A stretch of 64,000 nucleotides of DNA from Frigoribacterium sp. JB110 (lineage in GTDB: Bacteria; Actinomycetota; Actinomycetes; Actinomycetales; Microbacteriaceae), in assembly GCF_900163665.1 (NCBI RefSeq), contig NZ_FUIA01000004.1:62001-126000 (forward strand), written 5' to 3'. The notes under the pieces were generated by a model. The model saw only the letters and a program-made list of their open reading frames with translations. It was not told the DNA's origin and did no database searches. The position numbers and the translations under genes were made by a program. This document shows positions 15,015 through 24,270 of the stretch, one piece after another; positions within the stretch are counted from its first letter, which is position 1; each line of letters starts with the position of its first letter.

Positions 15015-16997
15015 GTGAATCCGCGCGCGCTGCGGGCCGTCGGGCCGGCGCTTCTCATCGTCTCGGCGCTCGCCGTTGCCGCATGGGCGCTCGTCGTCGG
15101 CGGTGCGACTGAAGCCACGGAGCTCGCCGATGCCGGCCCTGTCGTGAGGTGGAGCCTGCCGCTGGCGAAGCTCGGCGTGAACCTCTCGGCCGCCGTGATG
15201 CTGGGTTCGCTCGTGCTGGCGCTGTTCGCCCTGCGGCAGGGGGAGCGCGAATGGGACATCGCGCTGGACACCGCGTCGATCGGCGCCGCCGTGTTCACCG
15301 TCGCATCCGGCGCCGTCACCTTCCTGACCTTCCTCGACACGTTCACCCCGCAGGTCAGCGCCGGGCAGGAGTTCGGGGCGCAGTTCGGCCGCTATCTCGT
15401 CGAGCTCGAACTCGGCAGGGCCTGGATGATCACGACGGTCCTCGGCGCGGGGCTCACCGTGCTCGCGTTCGCGGTGCGCGGCTGGATTCCGACGCTGATC
15501 ACGGCCGGCGTCGCCACGGTCGCGCTGATCCCGATGGCGACACAGGGGCACTCGGGCGATCTCGCCGACCACAACATCGTCGTCACCGCGCTGGCCATTC
15601 ACGTCATCGGCGCCGCCGTGTGGGTCGGCGGGCTGTTCCTGGTCGTGATCGTGCGGCCGCGGCTGGCTGCGGACAACCGCGCCGACCGCGTCCGACCGGT
15701 GCTCGAGCGCTACTCATCACTCGCGCTGATCGCGTTCCTGCTGGTGGCGTTCTCAGGCATCCTGCGCTCGTTCGCGTCGATCTCGCGCATCGACGAACTG
15801 TTCACCACCACCTACGGCTTCATCCTGCTGGTGAAGATCATCGCTCTGCTGCTGATGGGCGCGCTCGGGGCCTGGTACCGCGCCAAGCTCATCGCCACCC
15901 AGCGCAACGGCGCGTTCTGGATCATGGTGACCCTCGAGCTCGCGCTGATGGGCGTCGCCTCCGGTGCCGCCGCGGCGCTGGCCCGCTCCGTGCCGCCGCT
16001 CAACGAGCAGCCGCCGGCGCTCGAGACGCCGGCGCAGTTCCTCAACGAGGCCGCGCTCCCGCCGGAGCTCACTCCCATCCGGTTCCTGACCGAGTGGGAG
16101 GTCGACCCGCTCTGGCTCGTCGTCGGCGTGCTGGGCATCGCCTTCTACGTCGCCGGCGTGCTGCGCCTGCGCCGTCGGGGCGACACATGGCCGATCTATC
16201 GCACGGTGCTGTGGGTGATCGGCATGCTCCTACTGATCTGGGTCACCAGCGGTGCGCTCAACGCCTACGGGCACTACCTGTTCAGCGCGCACATGCTGCT
16301 GCACATGCTGCTGGCGATGGCGATTCCGCTGCTGCTTGTGCCCGGCGCCCCCGTCACACTCGCCGCGCGCGCGATCCGCAGACGCGATGACGGCACGCGC
16401 GGCGGCCGCGAGTGGATCCTCTGGGTCGTGCACAATCCGGCCGCCAAGGTGCTCACGCATCCGCTGGTCGCCGCCGGCATCTTCGTGGGGTCGCTCTGGC
16501 TGTTCTACTTCACCGATCTGTTCCGCTGGGCGCTGTACGACCATCTCGGCCACGAGTGGATGGTCGCGCACTTCCTCATCTCCGGCTACCTGTTCGTGAT
16601 GTCGCTGACCGGCATCGACCCGATTCCGTACCGGATGCCGTATGCGGGGCGTCTCGTGACGCTGATCGTCACGATGGCGATGCACGCGTTCTTCGGCATC
16701 GCGATCATGAGTCAGTCCGGGCTGATGGTGGCGGAATGGTTCGGTGCGATGGGCCGCACGTGGGGTGCGACGCCGATGGAGGACCAGTACGTCGGCGGCG
16801 GCATCGCGTGGTCGATCGGCGAGATCCCGACGGTGATCACGGCGATCGTGGTCGCCATCCAGTGGAGCCGCAGCGACGAGAAGCAGCAGCGCCGATCCGA
16901 CCGCCACGCCGACCGCACCGGCGACGCGGAGCTCGCCGCCTACAACGCCAGGCTCGAGGCGATCGCGAAGCGCGACGCCGAACGCGAGGGCCGGTAA
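15015..16997 (+). CDS. CopD / CtaG fusion membrane protein
   Basis: 660-residue polytopic protein. The N-terminal half (to about residue 340) resembles CopD copper-resistance permeases, with HVIGAAVWVGGLFLVVIVRP near residue 200. The C-terminal half (about residues 375-630) matches caa3-type CtaG, used in copper loading of cytochrome oxidase (FSAHMLLHMLLAMAIPLLL and HEWMVAHFLISGYLF). This two-domain arrangement is common in actinobacteria. The C-tail is charged and cytoplasmic. It starts with GTG and is probably leaderless. A role in copper handling for respiratory oxidase assembly follows from the families; direct evidence here is limited to sequence. Confidence 0.88.
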   Translation: MNPRALRAVGPALLIVSALAVAAWALVVGGATEATELADAGPVVRWSLPLAKLGVNLSAAVMLGSLVLALFALRQGEREWDIALDTASIGAAVFTVASGAVTFLTFLDTFTPQVSAGQEFGAQFGRYLVELELGRAWMITTVLGAGLTVLAFAVRGWIPTLITAGVATVALIPMATQGHSGDLADHNIVVTALAIHVIGAAVWVGGLFLVVIVRPRLAADNRADRVRPVLERYSSLALIAFLLVAFSGILRSFASISRIDELFTTTYGFILLVKIIALLLMGALGAWYRAKLIATQRNGAFWIMVTLELALMGVASGAAAALARSVPPLNEQPPALETPAQFLNEAALPPELTPIRFLTEWEVDPLWLVVGVLGIAFYVAGVLRLRRRGDTWPIYRTVLWVIGMLLLIWVTSGALNAYGHYLFSAHMLLHMLLAMAIPLLLVPGAPVTLAARAIRRRDDGTRGGREWILWVVHNPAAKVLTHPLVAAGIFVGSLWLFYFTDLFRWALYDHLGHEWMVAHFLISGYLFVMSLTGIDPIPYRMPYAGRLVTLIVTMAMHAFFGIAIMSQSGLMVAEWFGAMGRTWGATPMEDQYVGGGIAWSIGEIPTVITAIVVAIQWSRSDEKQQRRSDRHADRTGDAELAAYNARLEAIAKRDAEREGR

Positions 16998-17076
16998 CCC
17001 GCCGCGGGTCGCGCACCGCACCGCGCCGCGGAAACCCGCGAGCGTACCCTTTCGCGCCGAGCGGACCCGCGCCGTT

Positions 17077-17114
17077 CCGTACGCACATAAGGGGTCCGTA
17101 CGAACACAAGGGGT
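17077..17114. repeat. Two tandem 19-bp repeats
   Basis: CCGTACGCACATAAGGGGT is followed directly by CCGTACGAACACAAGGGGT, 17 of 19 bases identical. It lies between the convergent ends of the CopD/CtaG gene and the hypothetical gene at 17142-18260. No gene uses it, and no hairpin terminator was recognised in this gap. Confidence 0.75.
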
Positions 17115-17141
17115 CCACTCGATGAGGGGATCTCCGTACGG

Positions 17142-18260
17142 CTACCTGAGCAGCGGGGCGCCGATCTGGATACGGGCCGACCCGTCTTCCAGCAGATCGA
17201 CCGTGCCGTCGATCTGGAAAGGGACGTCTTCGGAGATGTGGCTGATCGAGCCGTCGACGTACGACTGCACGTCGACCTCGATGTGGGCGACGCCGTCGGC
17301 GGGCCGGATGCTCCACCAGTCGCCGTCCGGCACCAGGTCGATCTCGGGATACTCGACGATGGTCCATTCCGGCTGCGTGCCCGGAGCCACGAGATTGTCG
17401 AGTCGGTAGCCGTACGGGCAGTCCTCTGGCAGGAGCACGTTGCGCGAGCCGCACGACTCGCTCAGCCACGACTCGGCCTTCTCCTCGATGACTTCCTGGA
17501 ACTCATCGGACGGCGCGGCTTCGACCGCAGCCTCTGCGGGAGTCAGCGGCTCCGTCACGGTGACGTTCACGGCGTCTGCCTCGGTGGTGGCGGTATCGAC
17601 GGCGATGGCGTAGGTGCCGGGAGCGAACGCGAGCATCGCGATCGTGTCGTCCGGTTCCGCCCCGAGACCGGCAGGCGACACCTGCCGCTTGTCGAGCTCG
17701 AATCCGTTCACCTGGAAGCGCCACGACCCGTGCACGTCGACATCGATCACAGCGAGAGGGCTCTCGGCGAACTGCCACGTCGGAACGAGACCGCTCCATC
17801 CGGTCTGCGCCACGCGGAACGTCGTCTCGTGGGTCCCGCCGTCCATCCGGTACTCGAGCGTCACGTCGATGATGCCGTCGTCAGCTGCGCGCTCCGACAC
17901 GGACCGGATGTCGGTGACATCGTTCGAGAGCGTGGAGGAGCGCAACAGGGCGTCGTGGGCGAAGCCAGGCAGCCCCGCAGCCTCGAGCTCCTCGCTGTCG
18001 ACGCCGACACCGCTGACGGTGAGGGCATCGGCCGCGCGACCGTCGGCGATCAGCTGCACGTATCGCTCGGCGAACGCGCTCGGACCCCAGTACTGGCGGT
18101 ACAGCGACGCAAGAGCCGCAGCGATGGCGCCGAGCAGCAGTGCACCGATCACGATGAATCCGACGACCTCGAGCGCACGCGAGCGGCGGGGCTCGCCGAC
18201 GCGGGACGAGGAGACGTCGGCCTGCTGCATGCCGACCAGTCTAGGGACGGCGTTTTCCAT
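17142..18260 (-). CDS. Single-pass membrane protein of unknown function, TcaA-like layout
   Basis: 372 residues. One membrane span (about residues 33-54, VVGFIVIGALLLGAIAAALA) precedes an extracellular part that starts with an NTF2-like segment (YVQLIADGRAADALTVSG) and continues with beta-rich modules (residues ~115-230). A Cys pair (ESCGSRNVLLPEDC) lies in the C-terminal third. The order of span, NTF2-like domain and beta modules recalls TcaA-type envelope proteins, but identity is uncertain. ATG 18260 is used; an internal ATG at 18230 is also plausible. It is transcribed divergently from the helicase gene. Confidence 0.65.
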   Translation of the reverse strand: MENAVPRLVGMQQADVSSSRVGEPRRSRALEVVGFIVIGALLLGAIAAALASLYRQYWGPSAFAERYVQLIADGRAADALTVSGVGVDSEELEAAGLPGFAHDALLRSSTLSNDVTDIRSVSERAADDGIIDVTLEYRMDGGTHETTFRVAQTGWSGLVPTWQFAESPLAVIDVDVHGSWRFQVNGFELDKRQVSPAGLGAEPDDTIAMLAFAPGTYAIAVDTATTEADAVNVTVTEPLTPAEAAVEAAPSDEFQEVIEEKAESWLSESCGSRNVLLPEDCPYGYRLDNLVAPGTQPEWTIVEYPEIDLVPDGDWWSIRPADGVAHIEVDVQSYVDGSISHISEDVPFQIDGTVDLLEDGSARIQIGAPLLR

Positions 18261-18325
18261 ATCGCCTGGGGACAGCCAGAGGATGCCGAAACGTGAGGCG
18301 CGGTGGGGGCACCCGAGGGACGCCC

Positions 18326-18331
18326 TAGCAT
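18326..18331 (+). promoter_or_regulatory. Probable -10 for the helicase gene
   Basis: TAGCAT lies six bases before ATG 18338. The intervening GGAGGG could also act as a ribosome site on a longer transcript, so leaderless initiation is less certain here. Confidence 0.35.
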
Positions 18332-18337
18332 GGAGGG

Positions 18338-19708
18338 ATGACCGCGCCCGCTCTGTCCGCGGAGCAGGAGAGCCTGTTCCGGCTGATCGAAGACACTCGG
18401 GAGCACGTCTTCATCACGGGCCGCGCCGGCACTGGCAAGTCGACCCTGCTGCGTCACCTGACAGCGAACACCGGCAAGCAGATCGCGGTGTGCGCACCGA
18501 CCGGCGTCGCAGCGCTCAATGTCGAAGGCCAGACGGTCCACTCACTGTTCCGTCTGCCTGTCGGGCTGATCGCCGACACCGACCTCGAGCAGAACAGCAC
18601 CACGCGGAAGATCCTGAACGCGATCGACACCCTGGTGATCGACGAGGTGTCGATGGTCAACGCCGATCTGATGGACGGCATCGACCGTGCGCTGCGGCAG
18701 GCGCGCGCCCGTCGTGCCGAGCCGTTCGGCGGTGTGCAGGTGATCATGTTCGGCGACCCGTACCAGCTCGCTCCGGTGCCGCCCCGCGGCGACGAAGCGC
18801 GCTACATCAACGACCACTACCGCTCGTTCTGGTTCTTCGACGCGCACGTGTGGGCCGGTCACGCCGCGCAGGACGGCGTGCTCGAGGTCGGACGCCACGG
18901 CGCCGACCTGCACATCAGAGAGCTCACGCACATCCACAGGCAGTCGGACGACGGGTTCAAGACGATGCTGAACGCGGTGCGCTACGGCCGCGTCACGAAG
19001 GAGATCGCCGACGCCCTCAACAACGCAGGCGCCCGCACGCCGCCTGACGACCCCCGCGACCCGGTGATCACCCTCGCCACGCGCAACGACAGGGTGAACG
19101 CGATCAACTCCCGCCACCTCTCCCAGCTGCCCGGCCGGGAGCAGATCGCCAGAGCCGACGTCTCAGGCGACTTCGGTCGGGGCGATCAGTACCCGGCCGA
19201 CGAGGAGCTCAAGCTGAAAGTCGGCGCCCAGGTGATGTTCCTGCGCAACGACGCCGGTTCCGGCGGTGAGCCGCCGCGCTACGTGAACGGCACGATCGGC
19301 ACGGTCACGAAGATCGTCGGCGACGCCGTGCGGGTCGAGGTCGACGGTGAGGAGTTCGACGTCGAGCCCGTGGTGTGGGAGAAGTACCGATACGCGTACG
19401 ACCAGCACACGCGCAAGATCAGCCGAGACGTCGTCGCCGAGTTCACGCAGTTCCCGCTGCGGCTGGCCTGGGCCGTGACGATCCACAAATCGCAGGGGAA
19501 GACGTACGACAGGGCCGTCGTGGATCTCGGCTCCGGGGCGTTCGCGCCGGGTCAGACCTATGTGGCCCTGTCGCGGCTGAGCTCACTCGACGGGCTGCAT
19601 CTGTCTCGGCCGCTCCGCCCGAGCGACATCCGGGTCGATGAGGACGTGCGCCGATTCATGCGCGCGGTGTGGGAGGCTCAGGGCGACCGGATGAGGGTGA
19701 ACGGATGA
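18338..19708 (+). CDS. PIF1-like superfamily 1 DNA helicase
   Basis: 456-residue ATP-dependent helicase. Walker A is GRAGTGKST (residues 28-36), Walker B is LVIDEVSMVN, and motif III is VIMFGDPYQLAPVPP. The C-terminal UvrD_C2-like block contains AVTIHKSQGKTYDRAVVD and FAPGQTYVALSRL. It is shorter than RecD2 and lacks an N-terminal extension, matching the small PIF1/AAA group found across actinobacteria. Unwinding in repair or replication restart is the family expectation. It stands alone, with the lipoprotein gene downstream in the same direction but separated by 81 bp. Confidence 0.88.
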   Translation: MTAPALSAEQESLFRLIEDTREHVFITGRAGTGKSTLLRHLTANTGKQIAVCAPTGVAALNVEGQTVHSLFRLPVGLIADTDLEQNSTTRKILNAIDTLVIDEVSMVNADLMDGIDRALRQARARRAEPFGGVQVIMFGDPYQLAPVPPRGDEARYINDHYRSFWFFDAHVWAGHAAQDGVLEVGRHGADLHIRELTHIHRQSDDGFKTMLNAVRYGRVTKEIADALNNAGARTPPDDPRDPVITLATRNDRVNAINSRHLSQLPGREQIARADVSGDFGRGDQYPADEELKLKVGAQVMFLRNDAGSGGEPPRYVNGTIGTVTKIVGDAVRVEVDGEEFDVEPVVWEKYRYAYDQHTRKISRDVVAEFTQFPLRLAWAVTIHKSQGKTYDRAVVDLGSGAFAPGQTYVALSRLSSLDGLHLSRPLRPSDIRVDEDVRRFMRAVWEAQGDRMRVNG

Positions 19709-19789
19709 CGCGGTGCCCGTCGGGTGCGCTCCCAGGCGGCTCAGGGGCGACCGCATAGACTCGTTGAGGTTTCCAGCACAGGGAGTGAG

Positions 19790-21049
19790 ATGCGAGGCAG
19801 AACGACACGGCGCGGCGCGGCCGCCATCGCGGCGATCGTCGCGTTCGGGGCGGTCCTCACCGGTTGCAGCGATGGCACGGACGTCGTCGAGCTGCCTGAG
19901 CAGGCCTCGGCCGAGCTTCCGGCAGATATGACCGAGCAGATCGATGCCGCCGTCACCAAGGCGATGCAGGCGTCGGGCGCGACCGGCGGGATCGTGGGCG
20001 TGTGGGCGCCGTGGGGCGGCGAATACGTCACAGGCCTCGGTTCGACGGCGATCGAGGGCGGCGAAGACGTCACCGCCGACATGACGTTCCGGATCGGCGA
20101 TGTCACCCGCGCGATGACGTGCGACGTGCTGTACGGGCTGGCAGCGGATGGGCAGCTGGAGGTCACCGATTCGGTCACCCAGCACGTGCAGAACGTGGCG
20201 GGGTCCGAGGACATCACCCTGCAGCAGCTGTGCGACAGCACCAGCGGGATCGGCGACTCCGAGGCGAAGGTGCTGACGAATTGGGTGCGCACGCCGGAGC
20301 GGGAGTGGGACCCGCGCGAGCTCGCCGCCCAGGGGCTCATCGCGGCAGGCGGAACGCCTGGTGCGAAGTTCCGCGACTCCGACGCCGGCTACCTGCTGCT
20401 CGGCGAGGCGCTGCGCCACGCGACGGGCGAGGCGCCTGCCGATCTGTTAGACACGTACGTGGCTGAGCCGTACGGTCTCGGCAGCACCTTCCTGCCGTCC
20501 CCGACAGCGGCGACGCCCGGCACGAACTACCTTCCCGGGTACCGCTCGAACAACGAAGACGCCAAGAACGGCTGCACGGCTCCGACGGAGTTCTCGAAGG
20601 CGTCCAGCAGCGTCGGCTACACCGACTCAGGCGTGGTCTCGACGATCGAGGATCTCGGGCGATACGGCCAGCTCCTCGCGCTCGGTTCCGCGGAGGACGA
20701 CGAAGGCCGCTTCGACCACGCGCTCCCGGTCTACTCGGACGGTGCCAGCTGGTACCAGTACGGCGGCGGCGTCTATCAGGCCGGTCCGCTCATCGGGCAG
20801 GAAGGGGCGACGCTCGGCTACGCCACGAGCGTGTGGGCCGATCCGTCGTCTGGCCTGACCGTCGCGGTCGTGCTGAACAACTCCCGCAGCGATTCCGCCG
20901 CAGCGAAGGTGGGGCGTCAGATCGCAGCGATCGCGTCGCGGGCTCCGGCCGCCGACGGCTTCGAGCAGCCGGAGATCGGCCTGCCATGGTCGGCGGACGG
21001 CTACGACAAGCAGATCACCGACGACGCGATCTGCCCGATCGGCGAGTAG
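19790..21049 (+). CDS. Beta-lactamase-fold lipoprotein lacking catalytic motifs
   Basis: 419 residues with lipobox LTGC (lipid Cys at residue 26). The body follows the class C beta-lactamase/serine hydrolase family. Where active members have FRIGSVTK, this reads FRIGDVTR (residues 100-107), so the nucleophile Ser is Asp and the general-base Lys is Arg. The YxN motif position reads FRDSDAGYLLLG, and the late HxG position reads GQEGATLGY. All three motifs are therefore degenerate, and it is probably a non-catalytic, peptidoglycan- or ligand-binding pseudoenzyme. ATG 19790 follows GGGAGTGAG. Confidence 0.82.
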   Translation: MRGRTTRRGAAAIAAIVAFGAVLTGCSDGTDVVELPEQASAELPADMTEQIDAAVTKAMQASGATGGIVGVWAPWGGEYVTGLGSTAIEGGEDVTADMTFRIGDVTRAMTCDVLYGLAADGQLEVTDSVTQHVQNVAGSEDITLQQLCDSTSGIGDSEAKVLTNWVRTPEREWDPRELAAQGLIAAGGTPGAKFRDSDAGYLLLGEALRHATGEAPADLLDTYVAEPYGLGSTFLPSPTAATPGTNYLPGYRSNNEDAKNGCTAPTEFSKASSSVGYTDSGVVSTIEDLGRYGQLLALGSAEDDEGRFDHALPVYSDGASWYQYGGGVYQAGPLIGQEGATLGYATSVWADPSSGLTVAVVLNNSRSDSAAAKVGRQIAAIASRAPAADGFEQPEIGLPWSADGYDKQITDDAICPIGE

Positions 21050-21096
21050 TCGCGCGACACATCGGGGCGAGCGGTGCTGTGTCACGATGCGGCAGG

Positions 21097-21116
21097 AGAT
21101 TAGGGTAGCCTAATCT
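21097..21116. promoter_or_regulatory. DtxR/IdeR iron box
   Basis: AGATTAGG-GTAG-CCTAATCT is an 8-bp inverted repeat with a 4-bp spacer that closely matches the TTAGGnTAGnCTAA iron-box consensus. It lies 52 bp upstream of the siderophore-binding lipoprotein gene and so predicts iron repression of the whole operon. Confidence 0.85.
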
Positions 21117-21168
21117 TATCTCTGGCGCCGCGTCATCCGTGCGCGCTCCTACCGTCGAAAGGCCCCGC

Positions 21169-22197
21169 ATGTCGCTGTCCCGTGCTCGTTCCCTCGCTCT
21201 CGGAGCGGGGCTCGCCGTCGCCGCGCTCGCACTGGGGGCGTGCAGCTCCCAGGCACCGTCCGAAGCCGAGGAGAAGTCAGGCGAATGGACGACGGTCGAG
21301 GTCCCGAGCGCCCTCGGAACCGCTGTGATCGACCAGGAGCCCGAGCGCATCGTGACGCTCGGCCAGGGCTCCACGGAGACTGCGATCGCGCTCGGCGTGA
21401 CGCCGGTCGGCATGGAGGAGTACCCGTGGGGCGCCGACGAGACCGGCTACCTGCCGTGGGTGCACGAAGCCGTCACGGAGAACGGCGACGAGCTGCCAGA
21501 CCTCGTCACGGGGTCCACGGAGCTCGACACGACGGCGATCCTCGAGCTCGAGCCCGACCTCGTCCTGGCGCCGTGGTCCGGAATCACCCAGGAGCAGTAC
21601 GACGAGCTCAGCGGCTTCGTTCCCGTCGTCGCCTACCCGGAGCAGCCGTGGACGATCGAGTGGGACCAGCAGATCGAGATCATCGGTGAGGCACTCGGGA
21701 AGCCGGATGAGGCTGAAGGGCTGATCGATGACATCCGCATCCAGTTCGACGAGGCGGCCGTGCCGGAGTACGAGGGCGTCACCTTCTCGTTCATCTACAA
21801 CACCGGTCCAGGAACGCTCGGCGTCTTCTACCCCGAAGAGCAGCGTGTCGCGATGGTGAGCGCGCTCGGGCTCACGGTCGACCCCGTCGTCGAGACGATG
21901 CGTGAGGACTACGACGCCCCTGGCACCCAGTCGGCGCTGATCGGTCTGGAGAACGCGAACATGCTCGCGGACTCCGACGTGATCTTCACGTTCTACTCGG
22001 ACGAGGCGAACCGCGACGAGATCACTTCGCAGGACCTGTACTCCTCGATCCCGGCGATCGAGCGCGGATCGGTCGTCGCGCCGACCGAACAGCCGTTCGT
22101 GACCGGGTCGTCGATCATCAACCCGCTCACCGTTCCGTGGGCGCTGGAGCGCTACAAGCCGCTGATCGATGAGGCGATCGCCGCACTCGACGAGTGA
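21169..22197 (+). CDS. Iron-siderophore ABC transporter binding lipoprotein (FepB/FhuD type)
   Basis: 342-residue class III binding protein with lipobox LGAC (Cys at residue 25). Family blocks include PERIVTLGQGSTETAIALGV near residue 52 and the helical backbone between lobes. It is the first gene under the DtxR box and is followed by two FecCD permeases and an ATPase, a complete siderophore importer. ATG 21169 follows GAAAGGCCCCGC. The siderophore is not identifiable, and no biosynthesis genes are present in the window, so it may use siderophores made by others. Confidence 0.92.
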   Translation: MSLSRARSLALGAGLAVAALALGACSSQAPSEAEEKSGEWTTVEVPSALGTAVIDQEPERIVTLGQGSTETAIALGVTPVGMEEYPWGADETGYLPWVHEAVTENGDELPDLVTGSTELDTTAILELEPDLVLAPWSGITQEQYDELSGFVPVVAYPEQPWTIEWDQQIEIIGEALGKPDEAEGLIDDIRIQFDEAAVPEYEGVTFSFIYNTGPGTLGVFYPEEQRVAMVSALGLTVDPVVETMREDYDAPGTQSALIGLENANMLADSDVIFTFYSDEANRDEITSQDLYSSIPAIERGSVVAPTEQPFVTGSSIINPLTVPWALERYKPLIDEAIAALDE

Positions 22198-22216
22198 CCG
22201 TCCCCCGATCGGCGCA

Positions 22217-23257
22217 GTGACCCAGGCTCTTCCGACCGCGCACGCGTCCCCCGTTCGCGGGGGACGCGTGCGCGGTGCTGCAGTGGTGGGTGCCGCGATC
22301 CTCGCGCTCGTGGTGCTGAGCTTCTTCTCCCTCTTCGCCGGGTCGGGCAACACCACGGCCGCGCAGGTGTGGGACGTGCTCACCGGCGCAGGCGACGAGT
22401 ACTCGACCATGATCGTGCAGGCTCGCGTGCCGCGCACCGTCGTGGGAGCCGTCGCTGGGGCCGCACTCGCGCTGTCTGGAGCGCTGATCCAGTCGATCAC
22501 ACGCAATCCGCTCGGCGATCCCGGATACCTCGGCGTCACGACGGGCGCATCGGCCGGGGTGGTCGTGGCGACAGCGATCCTCGGCGCTGGCACCGTATCG
22601 GCGATCGGGTACCTCGCCTTCGCCGTACCCGGCGCCCTTGCCGCCGTGCTCGTCGTCTACGTGCTCGGCACCCGCTCGCGTTCTGAGAGCCTGGTCCCGC
22701 TCGTGCTGGCCGGCGCCGTGGTCACCGCCGTGCTGCATGCGCTGATCACGGCGATCGTGCTGTCGAACCCGACCGTGTTCGACTCATACCGCTTCTGGGT
22801 GGTCGGTTCGCTCACCGGCGCGGATGTGGGGGCGCTCGCCGTGACAGGACCGCTCGCGCTGGCCGGCGTGGTCGTCGGCCTCGCGATCACGGGCGGGCTG
22901 AACACCATGGCGCTCGGAGACGAGATGGCCGCCTCCCTCGGCGTGCGCGTTCCGCTCATCCGGGGCCTCGGCCTGCTCGCGGCGACGCTGCTCGCGGCGA
23001 CGGCGACGGCGCTCACCGGCCCGATCGCGTTCCTCGGGCTGGCGGTGCCGCACATCGTCCGCTCGGCCGTCGGCTCCGACATGCGGTGGCAGGCGCCCGC
23101 GTCGCTGTTCGCGGGTGGCGCGCTCCTCATCGGCGCCGACATGCTCGCGCGCGTGATCGTCAAGCCGGAGGAGCTCATGGTCGGCATCGTGATGGCGTTC
23201 GTCGGAGCGCCGTTCCTGCTGCTGGCCGTGCGCCGGATGGGCAGGGGCCAGTCGTGA
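22217..23257 (+). CDS. FecCD-family iron-siderophore ABC permease 1
   Basis: 346 residues, about ten spans. The conserved region RVPRTVVGAVAGAALALSGA is followed by QSITRNPLGDPGYLGVTTGA, diagnostic of BtuC/FecCD permeases. The coupling region near the C-terminus reads GPIAFLGLAVPHIVRSAVG. I chose GTG 22217, 19 bp after the binding-protein stop; longer starts overlap that gene. Its stop overlaps the second permease (GTGA). Confidence 0.92.
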   Translation: MTQALPTAHASPVRGGRVRGAAVVGAAILALVVLSFFSLFAGSGNTTAAQVWDVLTGAGDEYSTMIVQARVPRTVVGAVAGAALALSGALIQSITRNPLGDPGYLGVTTGASAGVVVATAILGAGTVSAIGYLAFAVPGALAAVLVVYVLGTRSRSESLVPLVLAGAVVTAVLHALITAIVLSNPTVFDSYRFWVVGSLTGADVGALAVTGPLALAGVVVGLAITGGLNTMALGDEMAASLGVRVPLIRGLGLLAATLLAATATALTGPIAFLGLAVPHIVRSAVGSDMRWQAPASLFAGGALLIGADMLARVIVKPEELMVGIVMAFVGAPFLLLAVRRMGRGQS

Positions 23258-24270
23258 GCGTCGACGTGCGTCTTCCCGCCGCGCCCCGTGCGCGCAGCGT
23301 CGTGGTGTGGCCGGTGTGCGGCGCCGTGCTGCTCGTGCTGAGCATCGCGACGCTGATGGTGGGCAGGCTCGCACTCGGGCCTGGCGATATCGTCGATCTG
23401 ATCCGCGGAGAACTGGGCAGGAGCACCGAGTACGCGTTCACGCACATCCGAGCGCCACGGCTGCTCACCGCGATCGGCGCGGGGGCGGCACTGGGGCTCT
23501 CCGGCGCCCTGTTCCGCTCGGCCACGCGCAACCCGCTCGGCAGCCCAGACGTCATCGGACTGTCTGCCGGAGCGGGCGCGGGCGTGGCCGTGTTCACGCT
23601 CGTGGCCCCCGGCGCGGTCTCGGCTCCTGTGGGGTCTGCCGTCGGGGTCGCCGCCGCGCTCCTGCTCGTCCTGCTCGCGACGGGGAACGGGCTCTCGTCG
23701 ACGTCGCGCATCATCATCGCCGGCATCGGCGTGGCCGCGATCGCGGGGGCGGTGACCAACTTCGTCATCACCACGCTGATGCGCGACGAATCCTCGCAGC
23801 TGGCCGCTGCACTGGTCGGTTCGCTCAACTCGCGCAGCATGGAGCACGTGCTCATCGTGGGCGCGGCGCTCGTCGTCGCTGTGCCGTTCCTGGTGATCGT
23901 CTCGCACCGGCTGAACGCGCTCGAGCTGGGCGACGGGCTGTCGGCCGCGCTCGGCATGCGCGCCGGGCGCACGCGCGCCTGGGCGATCGTGCTCTCCGTG
24001 GCACTGCTGGCGGGTGCGGTCGCCGTGGCCGGACCCGTGGCATTCGTCGCGCTCACCGCGGCGAATGCGGCACCTCGGCTGTCGGGCAGAGCGGGCCCGA
24101 ATCTCGTCGGTGCGGCGCTCACCGGTGCGATCGTGCTGGTGAGCGCCGATCTTCTCTCGCAGCACCTGCCGGGTCTGGCGGGGCTGCCCGTCGGGGTGGT
24201 CACCGGCCTCGTCGGCGGCGTGTACCTCGGGTTCCTCCTCGTGGCGGAATGGCGAAAGGCAGGAGCATGA
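23254..24270 (+). CDS. FecCD-family iron-siderophore ABC permease 2
   Basis: 338 residues, about ten spans; it pairs with permease 1 as a heterodimer. It has RAPRLLTAIGAGAALGLSGA and RSATRNPLGSPDVIGLSAGA. GTG 23254 overlaps the previous stop, and the gene ends on the ATGA start of the ATPase. The C-terminal coupling region reads GPVAFVALTAANAAPRLSGR; the usual VPH is replaced by AAP, which is typical for the second subunit of such pairs. Confidence 0.9.
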   Translation: MSVDVRLPAAPRARSVVVWPVCGAVLLVLSIATLMVGRLALGPGDIVDLIRGELGRSTEYAFTHIRAPRLLTAIGAGAALGLSGALFRSATRNPLGSPDVIGLSAGAGAGVAVFTLVAPGAVSAPVGSAVGVAAALLLVLLATGNGLSSTSRIIIAGIGVAAIAGAVTNFVITTLMRDESSQLAAALVGSLNSRSMEHVLIVGAALVVAVPFLVIVSHRLNALELGDGLSAALGMRAGRTRAWAIVLSVALLAGAVAVAGPVAFVALTAANAAPRLSGRAGPNLVGAALTGAIVLVSADLLSQHLPGLAGLPVGVVTGLVGGVYLGFLLVAEWRKAGA

